Part shown: piece after piece, positions 49,233-56,911 of the stretch
How the letters are laid out: every line of letters begins with the position of its first letter
Numbering within the stretch: the first letter of the stretch is position 1
Assembly (NCBI GenBank): GCA_032156805.1
Contig: JALDXQ010000008.1
Coordinates: 1-64,000 of the forward strand
DNA from: Gp6-AA40 sp032156805
Lineage (GTDB): Bacteria > Acidobacteriota > Vicinamibacteria > Vicinamibacterales > UBA2999
DNA: 64,000 nt
Reading direction: 5' to 3'
Translations under genes and position numbers: made by a program
The notes under the pieces: generated by a model
Told to the model about the DNA's origin: nothing
Seen by the model: the letters and a program-made list of their open reading frames with translations, nothing else
Database searches by the model: none

Positions 49233-49927
49233 TTGCCTGGCTCGTCCACCTCTACACGGCGAGCGGACTTGTCCTGGCGTTTCTCGCCGCCCGTGCGGTC
49301 ATCGACTTCAACTATCGCGCTGCATTTTTCTGGTTGTGGCTCCAGGTCGTCATTGATGCGACCGACGGCGTGCTGGCGAGACGTGCAGGCGTCGCCGAGC
49401 GCATCCCGTGGTTCGACGGTGGCAAGCTCGATGACATCGTCGACTATCTGACCTATGTGTTCGTTCCAGCGTTGTGCGTGTGGCGCGCGGTGCTCGTGCC
49501 GGACGCGTGGGCGCTCCCGATTGCTTTCGCGATACTGCTTGCCAGCGGCTACGGCTTCAGTCGAAAGGACGCCAAGACGGCCGACCACTTCTTCACGGGC
49601 TTTCCTTCGTATTGGAATGTCGTCGTGTTCTACCTGATCGTCGCCGGATGGCCCTCGTCCGTGAATGCCGTTGTGCTGCTGGTGTTCGTTGTCCTGGTCT
49701 TCATCCCGATTCGCTACGTCTATCCCTCACGAACACCAGGGCTGCGGCTTTTCACGAATGTGATTGGAAGCGTCTGGTCGGCGATGATGCTGCTGATGCT
49801 GTGGCAGTATCCCGATGTGTCACGGTTGGTGATGTGGCTCTCGCTCGCGTTTCCGGCGTACTACATCGCCCTGTCGCTGTGGCTTCACTTTTCCCTTCAC
49901 CTTTTGGTGTCAGACACCAAAAGGTGA
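49208..49927 (+). CDS. pcs: Phosphatidylcholine synthase (CDP-alcohol phosphatidyltransferase)
   Basis: Condenses choline with CDP-diacylglycerol to phosphatidylcholine in the inner membrane. The 239 aa have about eight transmembrane helices. The catalytic motif has the Pcs-specific spacing DG-x2-AR-x12-G-x3-D-x3-D (Asp53 to Asp79), longer than in other CDP-alcohol transferases. AWLVHLYTASG, DYLTYVFVPALCVWR and KTADHFFTGFPSYWN are also typical of Pcs. No ATG lies between thyX and the conserved N-terminus; TTG 49208 is the best start. The C-terminal VSDTKR is encoded by a palindromic repeat. Confidence 0.9.
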   Translation: MNFTLSTFLAWLVHLYTASGLVLAFLAARAVIDFNYRAAFFWLWLQVVIDATDGVLARRAGVAERIPWFDGGKLDDIVDYLTYVFVPALCVWRAVLVPDAWALPIAFAILLASGYGFSRKDAKTADHFFTGFPSYWNVVVFYLIVAGWPSSVNAVVLLVFVVLVFIPIRYVYPSRTPGLRLFTNVIGSVWSAMMLLMLWQYPDVSRLVMWLSLAFPAYYIALSLWLHFSLHLLVSDTKR

Positions 49928-49959
49928 ATTCACTTTTCGGTGTCTGACACCAAAAGGTG
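49898..49959. repeat. Two tandem GGTGTC(A/T)GACACC palindromes at the pcs stop
   Basis: CACCTTTTGGTGTC (49898-49911), one base, GACACCAAAAGGTG (49913-49926) is a perfect 14-base-pair palindrome and encodes the end of Pcs. A second copy follows at 49931-49944 / 49946-49959 with a small change in one arm. A third CCAAAGGTGAA half-unit follows at 49964. The near-absence of a loop favours cruciform or terminator function. Confidence 0.93.
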
Positions 49960-49981
49960 AACGCCAAAGGTGAACCTCGAG

Positions 49982-50779
49982 ATGAATCCCGTTCCGATAC
50001 ACGCGTTCAATCCCGGGCCGATGACCGGCGATGGCAACTGGACGTGGCTCCTTCTCGGCGCCATCCCCACGTTGATCGATGCAGGCACGGGTGACCCGCG
50101 ACACCTCGACGCGGTCGAAGCGGCGCTTGCCGGTGCGTCGCTGGCCCAGGTACTCGTGACACACGCGCATGTCGATCACGCGTCGGGAGCCGTCGCGATC
50201 GCCGAGCGTTTCCAGGGCGTGAGGTTCTTCAAGATGCCCTGGGCCGAACGCGACAGCCGGTGGCCGGTGTCATGGCAGTCGATCGGCGACAACAACATCG
50301 TCGAGGCTGGCAACGACCGATTGTGCGCCGTGCACACACCCGGGCATGCGCCCGATCACCTCTGCTTCTGGCACGAGGAATCGCGCACGATGTTCGCCGG
50401 CGACCTTGCGGTCAAGGGGACGACGGTGTACATCCCGCCGAACCTTCGCGGCGATCTTGCGGACTACCTCGCCTCGCTCGAACGCGTGCGCGCGCTGAAG
50501 CCGGCACGCCTGCTGCCGGCACACGGTCCGATCATCGACGACCCCGACACGCTGCTGAGCAACTACCTGCAGCATCGACGTGAGCGGGAAGAACAGATTC
50601 TTGCCGCGCTCCACGCTGGACCGGCGACGCCAGAGGCGCTGGTGCCGTTGATCTACCGCGGGCTCAGGGAGAACCTGACGCAGGTCGCCCGCGAGACCGT
50701 CCTTGCGCACCTGCTCAAGCTCGAACGTGAAGGCCGCGCCCGTCGCCACGACGAGTCGTGGCATATCATGGAGCCATGA
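49982..50779 (+). CDS. MBL-fold hydrolase with C-terminal winged helix (LACTB2-like)
   Basis: A 265-aa metallo-beta-lactamase-fold protein. Metal motifs are THAHVDHASG (HxHxDH), HTPGHAPDH, and FAGDLAVKG, with the last His in PAHGP. A C-terminal domain of about 80 residues (from QHRREREEQILAAL on) looks like the winged helix of LACTB2, an endoribonuclease family. Function not certain. ATG 49982 or GTG 49970 could be the start. The stop overlaps the next gene in an ATGA. Confidence 0.87.
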   Translation: MNPVPIHAFNPGPMTGDGNWTWLLLGAIPTLIDAGTGDPRHLDAVEAALAGASLAQVLVTHAHVDHASGAVAIAERFQGVRFFKMPWAERDSRWPVSWQSIGDNNIVEAGNDRLCAVHTPGHAPDHLCFWHEESRTMFAGDLAVKGTTVYIPPNLRGDLADYLASLERVRALKPARLLPAHGPIIDDPDTLLSNYLQHRREREEQILAALHAGPATPEALVPLIYRGLRENLTQVARETVLAHLLKLEREGRARRHDESWHIMEP

Positions 50780-52146
50780 ATCAGGTCGTCGATTACATCA
50801 ACGTCAACCGCGACAGATATGTCGATGAACTCAAGCAGTACCTCGCCATCCCGAGCATCAGCGCGCTCCCGGCACATAGCGGCGATGTTCGACGCGCGGC
50901 CGAGTGGACTGCCGATGCGCTGCGCCAGGTCGGCATGGAGAACGTGCGGCTCATCGAGACGCCCGGCAACCCGGTCGTCTACGGCGACTGGCTGAACGCG
51001 CCAGGCAAGCCGACGATCCTGTTCTACGGGCACTACGACGTGCAGCCGGTCGATCCGGTCGATCTGTGGACCAGCCCGCCGTTCGAGGCGACCGTTCGTG
51101 ACGGTGAGATCTACGCGCGCGGCGCCGCCGACGACAAGGGCCAGGTGTTCATGCACATCAAGGCGGTCGAGGCGCACCTGAAGAAGAACGGCAACCTGCC
51201 GATCAACATCAAGTTCTTCATCGAGGGAGAAGAAGAGGTTGGCAGCGTTCACCTCGACGACTTCGTGCGATCCCACAAGACCGAGCTCTCCGCCGACGTC
51301 GTTGTCATCTCCGACTCGCCAATGTTCGATCGCGGCATTCCATCCATCTGTTACGGCCTGCGCGGGCTGACCTACTTCCAGATCGATCTGCGTGGCACCA
51401 AGAGCGACCTGCACTCGGGATCGTTCGGCGGCGCAGTCGCCAACCCCGGGTTCGTCCTCGCGAACATCCTGTCGCAGATGAAGGATCGCAGCGGCCGCAT
51501 CAAGATTCCCGGCTTCTATGACGATGTGCGGGAATTGAGTGAGGCAGAGCGGGCGGAGTGGAAGAAGCTCCCCTTCAACGAGACGAAATACCGCAAGGAG
51601 CTCGGTGCGCCGAAGTTGTTCGGCGAGACCGGCTACTCGACCCTCGAGCGCGTGTGGGCGAGGCCGACATTCGAGGTGAACGGCCTGCTGTCGGGATTCA
51701 CGGGTGAGGGCGCCAAGACGGTGTTACCCGCGACGGCGATGGCCAAGGTCAGCATGCGCCTGGTTCCCGATCAGGACCCGAAGAAGATTGGCGATCTGTT
51801 CGAGGCCTACCTGCAGAAGGTCTGCCCAAAGACAGTGGAGCTCAAGGTCACGCGCATGCACGGCGGCAAGCCGTGGATGACGGAGTTCGACAACAAGTAC
51901 GTGCGCGCGGCCGGCCGGGCGATCGAACAGGGCTTCGGGCAGGCACCGGTATTCAACCGCGAAGGCGGCTCGATTCCGGTGGTCTCGACGTTCCAGCAGG
52001 AGCTCGGCTTGCCGAGCGTGCTGTTCGGCGTTGGACTACCCGACGAGAACGCGCATGCGCCGGACGAGCGGCTCGACCTGGGCAACTTCCACAACGGCAT
52101 CATCGCGTCCGCTTATCTCTATCAGGAGATTTCGCTGCTCGAGTAG
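50776..52146 (+). CDS. M20-family metallopeptidase (dipeptidase)
   Basis: A 456-aa M20 family peptidase, with di-zinc ligands in FYGHYDVQPVD (His, Asp), the RGAADDKGQ motif, catalytic Glu pair in FIEGEEEVGS, Asp in VISDSPMF and the final His near DENAHAPDERLDLGNF. The dimerisation domain is inserted in the middle. Close relatives hydrolyse dipeptides or N-acyl amino acids. ATG 50776 overlaps the previous stop and has GGAG upstream. Confidence 0.93.
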   Translation: MNQVVDYINVNRDRYVDELKQYLAIPSISALPAHSGDVRRAAEWTADALRQVGMENVRLIETPGNPVVYGDWLNAPGKPTILFYGHYDVQPVDPVDLWTSPPFEATVRDGEIYARGAADDKGQVFMHIKAVEAHLKKNGNLPINIKFFIEGEEEVGSVHLDDFVRSHKTELSADVVVISDSPMFDRGIPSICYGLRGLTYFQIDLRGTKSDLHSGSFGGAVANPGFVLANILSQMKDRSGRIKIPGFYDDVRELSEAERAEWKKLPFNETKYRKELGAPKLFGETGYSTLERVWARPTFEVNGLLSGFTGEGAKTVLPATAMAKVSMRLVPDQDPKKIGDLFEAYLQKVCPKTVELKVTRMHGGKPWMTEFDNKYVRAAGRAIEQGFGQAPVFNREGGSIPVVSTFQQELGLPSVLFGVGLPDENAHAPDERLDLGNFHNGIIASAYLYQEISLLE

Positions 52147-52316
52147 TCCGGGCGTCCTCGTCATCTGGTCGTTCGCGACTGAGCGAGCTGAGCACGTGCT
52201 GCGCGTGCTCCGTTCCTGATTTACGATCAGCACGGATTGTGATTCATGCTGGGTGGAAGATCCTGGGACGGGTGGATCGCACAGTATGCGCAGAGTCACC
52301 GGCACCCGGTGAATCG

Positions 52317-53144
52317 ATGAAGCGCGTTGTCGTGTGTCTCGCCCTTCTTGCCTCGGTTGCGTGCGGGGTGTCAGCGCAGATACGCGAGGCACGGTCGCAA
52401 TCGGCGACGTCCGCGAGCGAGTCCTGCTTCCTGTTGTTCGAGCTTGGCGTCGGTGAAGTGCGCCGTAGTCCTGCCGAAGCCTGTCGGACGAGGATTACGC
52501 CGGCGTCGACGTTCAAGGTCCCGCACGCGCTTGCGGCGCTCGATTCTGGTGTCATCAGCGGACCGGGTGACAAGCTCAGATACGACGGCACTGGTCAGTG
52601 GCCGGAGTCTTCGAGGCGCGACCACACGCTGGCCTCGGCGTTCCAGCATTCGGTGGTCTGGTACTTTCAGCGCATCGCAGAGCGGCTTGGGCCGGACCGT
52701 GAACAGGCGTACCTGAAGAAGCTCGCGTACGGAAACATGGACTCGAGCAGCGACCTCACGACGTTCTGGATTGGTGGATCGCTGCTGATCACACCCGAGG
52801 AGCAGCAGTCGTTCCTCGTGAAGTTGTACGAGGACCGGTTGCCCTTTGCGCCGGCTGTCATGACGGCAGTTCGAGAGATGTTGATCGAGCCGCCCGGCGT
52901 CGTCGTCAACGCTGCGGGTCGACATCCCTTCAACGCACCCTGGCCGGCAGGGACGATCGTCAGCGGGAAGACTGGAAGCGCGACGGACGCATCAGGTCGT
53001 GCCGCTCGCTGGCTGATCGGACATGTCAGGAAGGGAAGTCGTTCGTACGTGTTTGTCAGCTGTGTGGTCGGTCCGCGGGAGCTCGCGCCCAATGCGGCGA
53101 TCGAATTGGCCGCCCGGTCGCTCCGCGACACGCAGGTCCTGTGA
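52317..53144 (+). CDS. Class D beta-lactamase homologue (OXA-type fold)
   Basis: A 275-aa exported serine beta-lactamase homologue. All class D motifs are present: Ser64-Thr-Phe-Lys67 (PASTFKVP), Ser112-Val-Val (SxV), Tyr138-Gly-Asn140, Trp151 in FWIGGSL, and Lys218-Thr-Gly220. The N-terminal signal is MKRVVVCLALLASVACGVSA. The Lys67 equivalent is the carboxylated general base in this class. It is probably an ancestral chromosomal gene, and no mobile element is near; actual activity on beta-lactams is not shown by the sequence. Confidence 0.93.
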   Translation: MKRVVVCLALLASVACGVSAQIREARSQSATSASESCFLLFELGVGEVRRSPAEACRTRITPASTFKVPHALAALDSGVISGPGDKLRYDGTGQWPESSRRDHTLASAFQHSVVWYFQRIAERLGPDREQAYLKKLAYGNMDSSSDLTTFWIGGSLLITPEEQQSFLVKLYEDRLPFAPAVMTAVREMLIEPPGVVVNAAGRHPFNAPWPAGTIVSGKTGSATDASGRAARWLIGHVRKGSRSYVFVSCVVGPRELAPNAAIELAARSLRDTQVL

Positions 53145-54214
53145 GTGACTCGATGAACGATCAGACCCTCGCTCGAATACCGGTGTCCATTCCAGCCATC
53201 CTCTCGGAAACCGATGCCCTCAACTTCAACATGGTGTCCGAGCCCAAGGTCGGTGCTCTTCTCGCCGCCCTCGCGGCATCAAAACCCGGCGGCCGCTTTC
53301 TGGAACTCGGGACCGGGACCGGCCATGGAACCGCGTGGCTGCTGTCAGGGATGGATTCAGCGTCGACGCTCGACAGCGTCGATAACGAAAAGATGTTTGT
53401 CTCAGTTGCCCATCGACATCTCAGCTACGACCGGCGAGTGACGTTCCATGTCATGGATGGCGCGGCGTTCATTCGTCAGGTGCCAGCCGCGAGCTTCGAC
53501 TTGATTTATGCCGATGCGTGGCCTGGCAAGTTCTCGCATCTCGACGAGGCGCTCGCACTGCTGCGAACCGGCGGGATGTACGTCATCGACGATCTCCTGC
53601 CTCAACCGAACTGGCCCGCGGGACACGCACCCAAAGTCCCGGCGCTGATCGAGGACCTCGAACGGCGAGGCGAGTTTGTCACCGTGAAGCTCGCGTGGGC
53701 CTCCGGACTGATGATTGTCGTTCGCGCCGGCGCGACGCCACGAGAAGACGACGTTCTGGACTCGGCGCCGCCCGACGACATTGGGTCACGATTTGTTGGC
53801 GCGTGGCGCCTGCTCGCGTGCGAGACGCGTAACTCGCGCGGCGAAGTGCAGCTCCCGTTTGGCGAGAAGCCGAAGGGCCAACTCCTCTACGACGCCTCCG
53901 GCAACATGTCCGCGCAGCTCATGAAGACAGCGCGTGCGCGTTTTGCCAGCCGGGACCCGGCTCTCGGAACTGAGGCCGAAGTGCGCGACGCGTTCGACGG
54001 ATACATCGCCTACTTCGGGACCTACTCTGTGGATGACGCGGCGCGTGCCGTGACCCACACAGTCCAGGGCGCGTCGTTCCCGAATTGGACAGGTGCAAAT
54101 CTTGTCCGGTCGTACGTGTTCGACGACAAGGGACGCCTGCGTCTGTCGACGCCTCCTATCGAAGTGGGGGGCGAGTCGCTCGAATACGTTCTCTGGTGGG
54201 AGCGAATGCCTTAA
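53141..54214 (+). CDS. Fusion of class I O-methyltransferase and lipocalin-like domain
   Basis: A 357-aa protein of two unrelated parts. Residues 1-205 are an O-methyltransferase-like AdoMet domain (LELGTGTGHGTAWLL, DLIYADAWPGKF, MYVIDDLLPQPNW, GLMIVVR). Residues about 222-357 form a lipocalin-like domain (FVGAWRLLACE, GQLLYDASGNMSAQL, YFGTYSVD, FPNWTG). Both normally occur alone. One open frame spans the junction with no internal start context, so it is a true fusion. The GTG start overlaps the beta-lactamase stop (GTGA), indicating coupling. Confidence 0.88.
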   Translation: MSDSMNDQTLARIPVSIPAILSETDALNFNMVSEPKVGALLAALAASKPGGRFLELGTGTGHGTAWLLSGMDSASTLDSVDNEKMFVSVAHRHLSYDRRVTFHVMDGAAFIRQVPAASFDLIYADAWPGKFSHLDEALALLRTGGMYVIDDLLPQPNWPAGHAPKVPALIEDLERRGEFVTVKLAWASGLMIVVRAGATPREDDVLDSAPPDDIGSRFVGAWRLLACETRNSRGEVQLPFGEKPKGQLLYDASGNMSAQLMKTARARFASRDPALGTEAEVRDAFDGYIAYFGTYSVDDAARAVTHTVQGASFPNWTGANLVRSYVFDDKGRLRLSTPPIEVGGESLEYVLWWERMP

Positions 54215-54287
54215 GTGATCGGCCGTTGCGTCGTTGATAAACGGATGCGCCAGACTCGGGTAGAGTAGTGGCGGATTGGAGGCCGGC

Positions 54288-55046
54288 GTGAGAACACTCC
54301 TGCAACTCGCGTTGATCCTGTCTCTGTCGTCCCCTGTCTTTGCGCAGTGGGCGAATATTCCTGCTCCTCAGATTCCACGAACGCCCGACGGCAAGCCGGA
54401 TCTGTCTGCCCCGGCGCCACGACTGCCAGACGGCAAGCCCGACCTGTCCGGTATCTGGAACCCGCCGACGGGATACCTCCGAAATCTCGCCAGGGATCTG
54501 AAGGAGGAGGTGCCGTTCCAGCCATGGGCAAAGGCGCTGTACGACGAACGGGCCGAAGGCAAGTTCTGGAGGGAAGAGCCCGACGCGAACTGCCTGCCGC
54601 AAGGCGTCCCAAAGGTACTCCTCGCGCCCGCGCCGTGGCAGATCGTGCAGACACCGAAAGTCGTCTTCTTCGTTCACGAAGCGTTCAATCTCTGGTGGCA
54701 AGCCTTCATGGACGGACGACAGTTCGTGCCTCATCCCGACGTCGCGCCGACGTGGCATGGCTACTCCACGGCGAAGTGGGAAGGAGAGACGCTGGTGGTC
54801 GACAGCGCGGGATTCAACGGCAGGGTCTGGCTCGATCAGTTGGGCAAGCCGTCCACCGAAGCGCTGCATGTAACGACAAGGTTCCGGCGGAAGGATTTCG
54901 GGCACATGGACATCGCCATCACCATCGACGACCCGAAGGCGTATACGAAGCCATGGGGTACAACGGTCGAAGTGACGCTGCTGCCCAACACGCAGTTGAT
55001 GGAGTTCATCTGCCTGGAGAACGAGAAGAAGACCGGAGGCAAGTGA
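54288..55046 (+). CDS. Secreted protein of the PDGKPDLSGIW type
   Basis: A 252-aa protein with a signal peptide (MRTLLQLALILSLSSPVFAQ). It is of a family common in Acidobacteriota and related soil bacteria, with no known function. The mature start contains a duplicated element: TPDGKPDLSAPAP followed by LPDGKPDLSGIW (coded at 54384-54407 and 54426-54449). The rest holds conserved Trp-rich stretches (FNLWWQAFMDGRQF, WHGYSTAKWEGETLVVDS). GTG 54288 has GGAGG upstream. Confidence 0.8.
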   Translation: MRTLLQLALILSLSSPVFAQWANIPAPQIPRTPDGKPDLSAPAPRLPDGKPDLSGIWNPPTGYLRNLARDLKEEVPFQPWAKALYDERAEGKFWREEPDANCLPQGVPKVLLAPAPWQIVQTPKVVFFVHEAFNLWWQAFMDGRQFVPHPDVAPTWHGYSTAKWEGETLVVDSAGFNGRVWLDQLGKPSTEALHVTTRFRRKDFGHMDIAITIDDPKAYTKPWGTTVEVTLLPNTQLMEFICLENEKKTGGK

Positions 55047-55055
55047 GGACCATGA

Positions 55056-55107
55056 GGTCCAGCTAAAGCCGGGCACTACGTCTTCGGTGCCAAAGCCGAA
55101 CACTACG
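55056..55107 (+). repeat. Two tandem copies of the GTCCGGCT-type palindrome, diverged (copies 5 and 6)
   Basis: GGTCCAGCTAAAGCCGGGC then ACTACG (55056-55080), and a further diverged CGGTGCCAAAGCCGAAC then ACTACG (55085-55107). The conserved part is the CACTACG tail. They fill the spacer before the TauE gene. Confidence 0.75.
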
Positions 55108-55115
55108 TTTTTTGG

Positions 55116-55841
55116 ATGTTGCTTCTCGGCGTCTTCGCTCTTGCGGTACTTAGCGGCGGTACCGCTGCCGTCGCTGGCTTCGGGATCGGAAGCCTGCTCA
55201 CGCCGCTCCTGGCGGCGAACTTCGGGACGTCGACGGCGGTGGCGGCCGTCGCCATTCCGCACGCCGCCGCCACCGCCCTTCGCTGCTGGCGTCTGCGCCG
55301 CCACATCGACTGGACCGTCGTCCGCGGATTCGGGTTGCTCAGTGCAGCGGGTGGGCTGCTTGGCGCGCTCCTCTACACCCGCTTTTCCAACGACGCGCTG
55401 ACGCTGACGCTTGGCCTGTTGCTCGTCTCGACCTGTGTTGCGACGCTCGCCGATCTGCCATCACGACTTCGCATCAAGGGTCTCGTGGTGGGTGTCTTCG
55501 GGCTGCTGTCGGGACTGTTTGGCGGTCTTGCAGGCAATCAGGGCGGATTGCGGGCGGCGGCCATGTTGTCGTTCTCGCTGCCGCCGGTCAAGTACGTCGC
55601 GACGGCAACGGCGACCGCGATGCTCGTCGATCTGGTGAGGACGCCGATCTACGTCTGGCGTGCCGGCGGCGAAATCGCCTCGCTGACGGTCCCGCTGACG
55701 GTGGCGACTGCCGGTGTGTTGATCGGCACGCTGCTCGGCGAGCGCATCCTGCTGGGGCTGTCGCTGCGCCAGTTCCGATTCGCCATCGCAGCGCTCATCG
55801 GCGTGCTCGGTGCGTGGCTGATTGTTCAGGGGCTCAATTGA
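55116..55841 (+). CDS. TauE/SafE-family membrane permease
   Basis: A 241-aa membrane protein with about eight predicted transmembrane helices. The two-fold TauE/SafE pattern is visible in GGTAAVAGFGIGSLLTPLL and GVFGLLSGLFGGLAGNQGG. Family members export sulfite, sulfoacetate or other organosulfur anions; the substrate is unknown. The TGA stop is followed without a gap by a possible ATG of the next gene, indicating an operon. Confidence 0.9.
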   Translation: MLLLGVFALAVLSGGTAAVAGFGIGSLLTPLLAANFGTSTAVAAVAIPHAAATALRCWRLRRHIDWTVVRGFGLLSAAGGLLGALLYTRFSNDALTLTLGLLLVSTCVATLADLPSRLRIKGLVVGVFGLLSGLFGGLAGNQGGLRAAAMLSFSLPPVKYVATATATAMLVDLVRTPIYVWRAGGEIASLTVPLTVATAGVLIGTLLGERILLGLSLRQFRFAIAALIGVLGAWLIVQGLN

Positions 55842-55868
55842 ATGGACAATGCGATCGAGAGGCCTCTC

Positions 55869-56321
55869 ATGAACTGGATACGAGTGCTGGTGTCTGTCGC
55901 TTTCGGGTCGATTGTCGTGGTGCAGCCCGCGTGGGCCCAGGACGTGAAGTCGGATCAGGACGTGCTCATCGCCCTCGAGCGGCAGTGGGACGCAGCGTTT
56001 CAACGGCAGGATGCGGCGTTTATCGAAAGCGTCCTGGCGGAGGAGTTCATTGCCACTTATGGCGACGGCACCCGCGGTGACAAGGCCAAGGAACTGGCGC
56101 TGGTCCGCGACTTCAATCAGCAGGTCGATTCCCGTCGTCTCGACGACTTCACCGTCAAGGTCTATCGCGATACCGCAGTCGTGTGGTTCACGCAGTATCT
56201 GGTCGGGCCGGTCAACGGCAAGCCGACGGAAGTGCAGTATCAGTACATGGACGTCTGGATCATTCGCGACGGCCGCTGGCAGGCGGTGGCGAGCCAGAGC
56301 ACGCGGGTCGGAATGAGATGA
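55869..56321 (+). CDS. Exported NTF2-like (DUF4440) protein
   Basis: A 150-aa protein with a signal peptide (MNWIRVLVSVAFGSIVVVQ, cleaved after AWA) and one NTF2-like domain of the DUF4440/SnoaL type (LIALERQWDAAFQRQDAAFI, DGRWQAVASQSTRV). Such domains bind small ligands or are isomerases. ATG 55869 has GAGAGG at good spacing; ATG 55842 directly after the tauE stop is an alternative. Confidence 0.86.
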   Translation: MNWIRVLVSVAFGSIVVVQPAWAQDVKSDQDVLIALERQWDAAFQRQDAAFIESVLAEEFIATYGDGTRGDKAKELALVRDFNQQVDSRRLDDFTVKVYRDTAVVWFTQYLVGPVNGKPTEVQYQYMDVWIIRDGRWQAVASQSTRVGMR

Positions 56322-56356
56322 ATGCAGAGTTCAGAATTCAGAATGCAGAATGCGGA
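56321..56356. repeat. AGAATTC heptamer array before the VOC gene
   Basis: Reads AATGCAGAGTTCAGAATTC then AGAATGC AGAATGC, 7-base units of the family found between hpnD and hpnE. It begins exactly at the stop of the NTF2-like gene. An ACCAAGC ACCAAGG run follows at 56408-56424. Confidence 0.8.
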
Positions 56357-56426
56357 ACCGGAGCAATGTATCGAGGACCACGCCTGGCTCACTAAAGGTA
56401 CGGACCAGCACCAAGCACCAAGGACC

Positions 56427-56885
56427 ATGATCCCAGGCGCTCGTTACGTTCACACTAACCTCATCGCGCGCGACTGGCGCCGTCTCGCTCGCTTCTACGA
56501 GGCCGTCTTCGGCTGCGTACCGGTACCGCCGGAGCGGGATCTGTCCGGCGCGGACATGAAGGCGGGAACAGGTGTGCCGGGCGCCCACCTTCGCGGCATG
56601 CACCTGCGTCTTCCCGGGACCGGTCCCAATGGACCGACGCTGGAGATCTTCGAGTACTCTCAGCCGGCCGCCGCTGTTCCGCCGGTCGTGAACCGGCCGG
56701 GGTTTGCGCACATTGCGTTTGCCGTCGATTCGGTAGCCGACGCTCGCGATCAGGTCCTGTCCAACGGTGGCTCGCCCGTTGGCGAAGTGGTGACCGTCGC
56801 GATCTCGGCAACGGCGCAGGTGACGTGGTGCTACGTCAGGGATCCCGAGGGGAACATCATTGAACTGCAGACACGGTCTGGCTGA
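56427..56885 (+). CDS. VOC-family (glyoxalase/dioxygenase fold) protein
   Basis: A 152-aa vicinal-oxygen-chelate protein with two beta-alpha-beta-beta-beta modules: YVHTNLIARDWRRLARFYEAVFG in the first and GFAHIAFAVDSV in the second, ending YVRDPEGNIIELQ with the conserved Glu. Metal-binding His and Glu are present. The reaction is unknown. ATG 56427 is chosen; the 35-residue in-frame extension is pure repeat sequence. The TGA stop lies in a GTCCGGCT-family palindrome. Confidence 0.86.
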   Translation: MIPGARYVHTNLIARDWRRLARFYEAVFGCVPVPPERDLSGADMKAGTGVPGAHLRGMHLRLPGTGPNGPTLEIFEYSQPAAAVPPVVNRPGFAHIAFAVDSVADARDQVLSNGGSPVGEVVTVAISATAQVTWCYVRDPEGNIIELQTRSG

Positions 56886-56903
56886 AGCCGGACACTACGT
56901 GAC
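56875..56903 (+). repeat. Dispersed palindrome GTCTGGCTGAAGCCGGAC, copy 7
   Basis: One base differs from the consensus core; the ACTACG tail is kept. It supplies the stop of the VOC gene and lies in the convergent spacer with the SirB1 gene. Confidence 0.87.
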
Positions 56904-56911
56904 ACCGCGTT

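Noticed and set aside
56322..56426. Upstream extension of the VOC protein (35 residues)
   Set aside because: Encoded entirely by heptamer repeats; the ATG at 56427 starts the conserved fold.
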